Positions 60,301-64,000 of a DNA stretch of 64,000 nt are shown piece by piece. Position 1 is the first letter of the stretch. Every line of letters starts with the position of its first letter. The stretch covers positions 12,157,619 to 12,221,618 of the forward strand of contig NC_088105.1 in the NCBI RefSeq assembly GCF_036370855.1, read 5' to 3'. The notes under the pieces were generated by a model. It was not told the DNA's origin. It saw only the letters and a program-made list of their open reading frames with translations, and searched no databases. Position numbers and translations under genes: made by a program. Source of the DNA: Dromaius novaehollandiae (taxonomy: Eukaryota; Chordata; Aves; Casuariiformes; Dromaiidae).

Positions 60301-63094
60301 GAGCAATTCACAAAGCCATGAGCAGGCATTTCCAAAGCAGGACAGGTCACAGCTGAAAGCACAAGAGAAAATTGAGTTTAGCTTGGGAGAAACTGGGGAA
60401 AAAAGTGTTTTTACCTGAAGCCTAGCAGCATATCCAATGCATCAAAGTAGAGTTGGAGAAGAGACCTACAATCCTGCCATTTCAGAATGTGAACATGCTG
60501 GTAGGAGCTGGAGGATCTCAAAGTGAAAGGCTGTTTTATGGATTGGCTGTAAATTCATCTGCACTTCACAGTAGCTGGCTACAATCTAAAATTTTCAGTG
60601 TGACTGCTGCTTGTTGATAAGTTTGATGCTGTTTGCTCCAAATGGTCACTTATTTTAAGCTGAACACTTAAAGAACTAATCACTACAATCAGGATTAACT
60701 AGCCTGTGATGAACAGTCTCAGCTGGATCACCTCCATTCCCTGTTCTCTACTAAGGGGGCAGAAAAGGTTTTCTCTAGGAGGAAGTCTAAGGTAGGGCTA
60801 GGGCATTGGTCTTGTCCATTCCACCTCTTCAGGGACAAAGAAGGGCCTTTGTACTGCAATAAAATACCACCTCCACCACAGTTAATTAAAAAAGAACGGG
60901 CCAGAATCTCAGTTTGTATCAACTGAGAGAGTAACTTTGAAGTATGTAGACCTATGTACGATTTGGAAAGTTCATTAACACTGCTTGAGAAGCTCACCTT
61001 TGCACTCTGCAAGAGAGGCAGACCAGACCCCAGAAGAGGTACAGTGGACTGATTCTACTCCAGTCAGCTCATAGCCTTTTTCACACTGAACTGTGCAAGA
61101 TGAGCTGTAGCTGAAGCTCTTCAGTGGATGGCTACACTTCAGGCTCCCATGATCAGGTTCCTTTAGGGTGTCACAAGTCTCAACTTCAAAGAAATACAAG
61201 GAAATACAGTCAGTCACTGGCTGAGCGCGTAAATTGACAAGCCAGACAAACCAAACACTAGTTAACATGACCGTCTTTCTGGTTGGAAAGAAGGATAGAG
61301 TAATCTTACCAAACTCGCATTCAGGCCCATAGAATCCAGGGTTACAGCGGCAGGTGTGATTGTTAATAGTCTCTATGCATTCCCCACGGCCACTGCAGAG
61401 AGATGGGTTGCAGGAAGCTGAAAAAAATCAGCAAGTTATAAATGAATCAGCAATGGTCACTAATGAAACTTGGTTAGCAATTCGCTTATCTTTCTGGTGC
61501 TGAACACACATTTTGTATAGCAAAAGAAAAGCAGGAGACTTAGTATATAAAATTACCTTATTGCATGACAGCATTTCAGAAATCAACACATCTGACAGCC
61601 TAGCTCATAGTGAAAGGATTCCACTGGCTGAAAACTCCATGACCATTTGTGCTCAGGTAGATATCAGCAATATTTAAAATGCAACAGGAACAATAGACTA
61701 TGGTGTAGGTAGAAATCCTCAACAGGGACATTCTTCACCAACTCACTACAGGTCTGATTTGGCAAATACTTGACAACAATTTTTTTTGACCTAATTGTAG
61801 CCACCTCCACATAGAGTGTCTAAGCTGATCCAGTGGTCTGTCATCAGCAGAGACACAGGTGCCTCCAAAAGGGCAATTCTTACCACCTAGCTGAGAAACC
61901 CACTGCAGGCCAGCTAAGGCACCTGCAGTGTCTCAGCTATTCCAGGGTGGGATTTAAAAAAAAAAAAATCACTTTCTGAAAGAGCTTCTCTCTCCACCAA
62001 TTATAGAGAGGGTCTGGTGACTTGCTTAGGAAAGACATATAATATTCTGAGGGCTAAGAGGTGGGTGAGATTAATACAGCTCTTAGAACACAGCCAGCTT
62101 CAGCCCTGTGAGTAGTCCACTAAGGCACTGTGTTTAAGGGTAAGTGTACAAGTGTCTGCAGGGTCAGGAACTTAATATGTAAGACTACATTAAATGACAC
62201 CATGCTATGTCATCTCCACAAGGACTTACTGGGATGGACTTCATATCATACCTGTATAGCACAAGGCGACCTTCTTTTTCTCACACTGTGCATCATTCCA
62301 TCTGCCATCATCCTTCCCTCTTTTGATGTAGATTTCAACACAGTCCTCGTTGTTCCCTTTGCCATTTGGCTCACCTGCAGCCCAGTTTTCTGCCTCTTCT
62401 GTCAGTTCTTTGTTAGTTCCAACCCAGGTCCACGTCTCATTAATTTTTCTGATTCCAATCCAGTAGTAACCCGGATTGAAGGGTAAGAAATTATTGAGAT
62501 AGCTGATTTCCTCCTTATTCTGAATGGCAACCATGTTAGTATACTTGTCTTTGCACCACAGCTCTGCTTCATTGTAGGTCAAGTTTGTGTCTGAATAATG
62601 GTAGGTCCAACAATTCACCTCCTCCAATATCATAAATCCTGGAATGAGAAGATACCAAGAAGTTGGTACCTCTTTCTTCTCTAGAAGAGAATATATAAAG
62701 ACCTAAAAATATTCCATGCTTATCAATATCTGAACCTGCATAGCCAGTAGTTGCAATTATTTTATACACAATTACTCAGCAAGCTTCAAAACAGGCATGT
62801 CATCATCAAGTATAGGGACTTCAGCCTGTAAAACCATGCCCAATTACAAAGTTCTGCAAACTCTGTAGTAAACCATATGAGCCACTAATATCTGACAGGT
62901 GAGCAGGGAAACATGCTATTGCAGCTAGAATTTTTTCTATATGAGTCTAGCCTCATGATAATTAGCTCATGTTCAAAAATTGTTTAATTTGCAGCTCAGT
63001 TAAAATATTTATACTAACATCACCCAACTAGTTTTCTACAGAGACATACACACTTACCATAAGCAAGAAGAGATAGGAACCATAAGCAAACCAT
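57256..63094 (-). CDS. SELE: SELE, E-selectin, 11 coding exons (549 aa)
   Basis: Type I endothelial adhesion receptor that captures leukocytes by binding sialyl-Lewis-x-type glycans. Coding exons, in transcription order: 63058-63094, 62252-62638, 61310-61417, 60998-61183, 60167-60352, 59881-60066, 59454-59639, 58905-59090, 57860-57967, 57424-57445, 57256-57313 (1650 nt). All junctions before the tail are phase 1, as in other selectins. Order: signal peptide 1-22, C-type lectin 23-141, EGF 142-177, five SCR domains 178-487, transmembrane segment near 494-515, tail to 549. The tail AKKYTPSSSCQSL matches human E-selectin AKKFVPASSCQSL. That, plus KKVALCYT and EIYIKRGKD, separates it from SELP and SELL. 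The domain count is five SCRs against six in human. SCR2 and SCR4 are near-identical. All exons are intact. Confidence 0.95.
57424..57445 (-). CDS. SELE: SELE tail micro-exon
   Basis: 22 nt, encoding AKKYTPS between acceptor CTTCTTGCAG and donor GTAAGT. It corresponds to human AKKFVPA. Confidence 0.88.
57860..57967 (-). CDS. SELE: SELE transmembrane exon
   Basis: 108 nt, encoding ASEQASY, the hydrophobic [19 protein letters not shown], then [11 protein letters not shown] basic stop-transfer sequence follows the membrane span. Donor GTGAGC, acceptor CTTTTCAG. Confidence 0.93.
57968..58904 (-). other. SELE: SELE intron between SCR5 and TM exons, with old interspersed repeat
   Basis: 937-nt intron. 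58295-58480 contains CCCATTGAAATCAATG and the perfect inverted repeat CCACTGAAGTCAGTGG. These resemble the CCATTGAAGTCAATGG words of old repeats that I associate with sauropsid genomes. The family could not be named. Confidence 0.5.
58905..59090 (-). CDS. SELE: SELE SCR5 exon
   Basis: 186 nt, encoding a sushi domain with [28 protein letters not shown] and [12 protein letters not shown]. The usual Cys and Trp framework is present. It is not a close copy of SCR3. Confidence 0.94.
59373..59655 (-). repeat. SELE: Duplicated segment, copy 2 (contains SCR4)
   Basis: Matches 60084-60368 over about 283 bp, including roughly 80 bp of intron beyond the SCR4 donor and 16 bp beyond the acceptor. Two substitutions and a 2-bp indel lie in the donor-side flank, and 8 substitutions in the 186-bp exon. 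Confidence 0.9.
59454..59639 (-). CDS. SELE: SELE SCR4 exon (near-copy of SCR2)
   Basis: 186 nt sushi domain with [34 protein letters not shown] and [11 protein letters not shown]. It differs from SCR2 at 8 nucleotides and 3 residues (A/V, K/E, M/T). Confidence 0.94.
59881..60066 (-). CDS. SELE: SELE SCR3 exon
   Basis: 186 nt sushi domain with [36 protein letters not shown] and [10 protein letters not shown]. It lies between the two near-identical SCR2 and SCR4 exons and is clearly different from both. Confidence 0.94.
60084..60368 (-). repeat. SELE: Duplicated segment, copy 1 (contains SCR2)
   Basis: Partner of 59373-59655, at an offset of 711-713 bp and in direct orientation. About 96 percent identical by hand count, in intronic flank and exon alike. 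Confidence 0.9.
60167..60352 (-). CDS. SELE: SELE SCR2 exon
   Basis: 186 nt sushi domain with [34 protein letters not shown] and [11 protein letters not shown]. Donor GTACCT, acceptor GCTTTCAG. Confidence 0.94.
60353..60997 (-). other. SELE: SELE intron between SCR1 and SCR2
   Basis: 645-nt GT-AG intron. No further SCR-like exon was found in it. Confidence 0.85.
60998..61183 (-). CDS. SELE: SELE SCR1 exon
   Basis: 186 nt sushi domain with [31 protein letters not shown] and [16 protein letters not shown] is a usual SCR1 motif in selectins. Donor GTGAGC. Confidence 0.94.
61310..61417 (-). CDS. SELE: SELE EGF-like exon
   Basis: 108 nt, encoding [34 protein letters not shown]. All six EGF cysteines are present. 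The domain sets the angle and force response of the lectin head in selectins. Confidence 0.95.
61418..62251 (-). other. SELE: SELE intron between lectin and EGF exons
   Basis: 834-nt GT-AG intron, AT-rich, with a short poly-A run near 61960. No exon seen. Confidence 0.85.
62252..62638 (-). CDS. SELE: SELE C-type lectin exon
   Basis: 387 nt. Mature numbering starts at W1 of WTYHYSD. Known selectin ligand and calcium residues Y48, E80, N82, E92, Y94, R97, N105 and D106 are present. Position 83 is Gly (GEPNGKGNN) and 107 is Ala (WNDAQC); human P- and E-selectin have Asn and Glu there. Donor GTATGA, acceptor CATTCCAG. Confidence 0.95.
62639..63057 (-). other. SELE: SELE intron between signal and lectin exons
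   Basis: 419-nt AT-rich GT-AG intron. No other feature seen. Confidence 0.85.
63058..63094 (-). CDS. SELE: SELE signal-peptide exon (start codon)
   Basis: 37 coding nt from ATG at 63094: [12 protein letters not shown] plus G, continuing [10 protein letters not shown] in the lectin exon to give a signal peptide of about 22 residues. The exon probably begins at 63133, after acceptor CTTTCATAG. No earlier in-frame ATG lies in the exon. Confidence 0.9.
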
Positions 63095-63404
63095 GTTTCT
63101 GATAATTTTCTCTTCTATCTTTTGCGCAGACAGCTATGAAAGACCAGAAAAAGGGAATACATTTGTATAGAACATATACTGCTTTTTTGCAATTCAATAT
63201 AAAATACTGCCTACATTATCTGCCCTACATACCTTTTAACAAATCACTGAGAAATTAAATAATACTTTCATTTAGAGGAAATGTAACTTTTAAAACAGTT
63301 CTTAATGTCAAGACAACTTTTAAGGAACACCAGCAGAGAATTCTCTGTCCAGTTTTTCCTTAGCTAAGCAAGGAGATTGAATAAAACACTCCATTTATAC
63401 TCAC

Positions 63405-63530
63405 AGATTGTTGTTACAATGGCCAGGTGCTATAGAAGTCTTCTAATATTTTTCAGTGACTGCTTTCCTTTGCTAAGTTGCTGAGTATGGCCTTGAAGAT
63501 GAAGTTCAGCTCAACACATCTGGACTGTGT
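63405..63530 (-). other. SELE: SELE noncoding exon 1 (5' UTR)
   Basis: A donor GTGAGTAT begins at 63404 (minus). The upstream edge is set by the TATA-like box at 63562-63553, placing initiation near 63530. Human SELE also has a noncoding first exon. The start is approximate. Confidence 0.55.
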
Positions 63531-63552
63531 GTTCCTTTTGCCTTTACTGCAG

Positions 63553-63630
63553 CCTTTTATTCTCTCAGCACAGCCTGCCCCCTGTGAGATGGGAAATTCC
63601 ATGTGGAAAAAAAATTTCTTGGAATATCCC
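63553..63630 (-). promoter_or_regulatory. SELE: SELE core promoter: TATA-like box and two NF-kappaB sites
   Basis: On the minus strand: GAATAAAAGG (63562-63553) as TATA-like box, kappaB site GGAATTTCCC (63600-63591) and kappaB site GGGATATTCC (63630-63621). Both kappaB sites fit the GGGRNNYYCC consensus in one orientation. Spacing from the presumed start (about -65 and -95) is close to that of the cytokine-response region of human SELE. Confidence 0.7.
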
Positions 63631-64000
63631 TGGTTCTGACCCTCACACATATTAAGCCTGACACTTCCCTTTCCCATATCAACCCTCCCACAAAGCCACA
63701 CTGTGCTGACAAACTGCCAAGCGCTGGATTATACAGTTTTACTGACAGAAACACACAATTCCAGGATACCAGCATAAAGGTTAGTTTAGGAGTTTGCTGT
63801 GTGAGTTGATGCCAGCTTTTCTCCTAGCATAGATGGTTGTGCTTTTCTTGATCAGAGGGAGCTCTGATTTTCAGCCACAATTGTTCTTTGTAATAGTGAA
63901 CCTATGCAACTTCTTGCAGAGTAAAAAAGGAAATACTCTTTACTGGCTTCTGTAGATGTTCAGATACCATACTGATGACATAAGAATCAAAAGAAATGGA
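63631..64000. other. SELE upstream flank
   Basis: 370 bp upstream of the kappaB sites, AT-rich. No further gene was identified before the window ends. Confidence 0.5.

Noticed and set aside
57256-63094. Gene identified as SELP or SELL
   Set aside because: The tail AKKYTPSSSCQSL and lectin motifs KKVALCYT and IYIKRGKD match E-selectin. SELL has two SCRs and SELP has a different tail.
1-64000. CRISPR arrays, operons, phage or other prokaryotic defence systems
   Set aside because: The sequence is vertebrate nuclear DNA with spliced genes. The only regular repeats are microsatellites and the SELE exon duplication.

Overview
The window is vertebrate nuclear DNA, not microbial. It holds split genes with GT-AG introns, CpG islands and long gene-poor stretches. 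Two complete protein-coding genes can be read exon by exon, both on the minus strand. The predicted RXR gamma is 467 residues and closely resembles what I recall of chicken RXRG. The introns are compact, and there is a CR1-like repeat relic. A sauropsid (bird, crocodilian or turtle) is the best guess; I cannot name a species.

Left third (1-21.6 kb): RXRG, retinoid X receptor gamma. Ten coding exons run from the ATG at 20940-20938 to the stop at 195-193, with an intact frame and canonical splice sites. The 3' UTR runs off the left edge. The 5' end lies in a CpG island (about 20.27-21.56 kb). Intron 1 is 9.6 kb and intron 2 is 3.2 kb; intron 2 contains an unexplained 126-codon open frame with coding-like codons and a polyadenylation signal.

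Middle (21.6-55.8 kb): no gene that I can support. It contains two orphan CpG-rich patches next to dense TAAT/ATTA clusters (25.67-26.16 kb and 34.9-35.34 kb), further AT-rich homeodomain-site clusters (24.4 and 43.9-44.3 kb), simple repeats, a G-quadruplex motif, a CR1-like relic and a degenerate C2H2 zinc-finger fragment. Two more finger fragments sit in RXRG introns.

Right end (55.8-63.7 kb): SELE, E-selectin. It has a noncoding exon 1, a signal exon, lectin, EGF, five SCR/sushi exons, a transmembrane exon, two short tail exons and a probable 3' UTR exon. The promoter has a TATA-like box and two kappaB sites. SCR2 and SCR4 are near-identical copies, flanking intron included. The lectin domain differs from the mammalian selectins I recall at two ligand-site positions (83 and 107).

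The genes have no shared pathway: RXRG is a nuclear heterodimer partner for RAR, TR, VDR and PPAR, and SELE is a cytokine-induced endothelial adhesion receptor. Their adjacency itself is notable, because in human they lie megabases apart on chromosome 1 and SELE is followed by SELL, SELP and F5.
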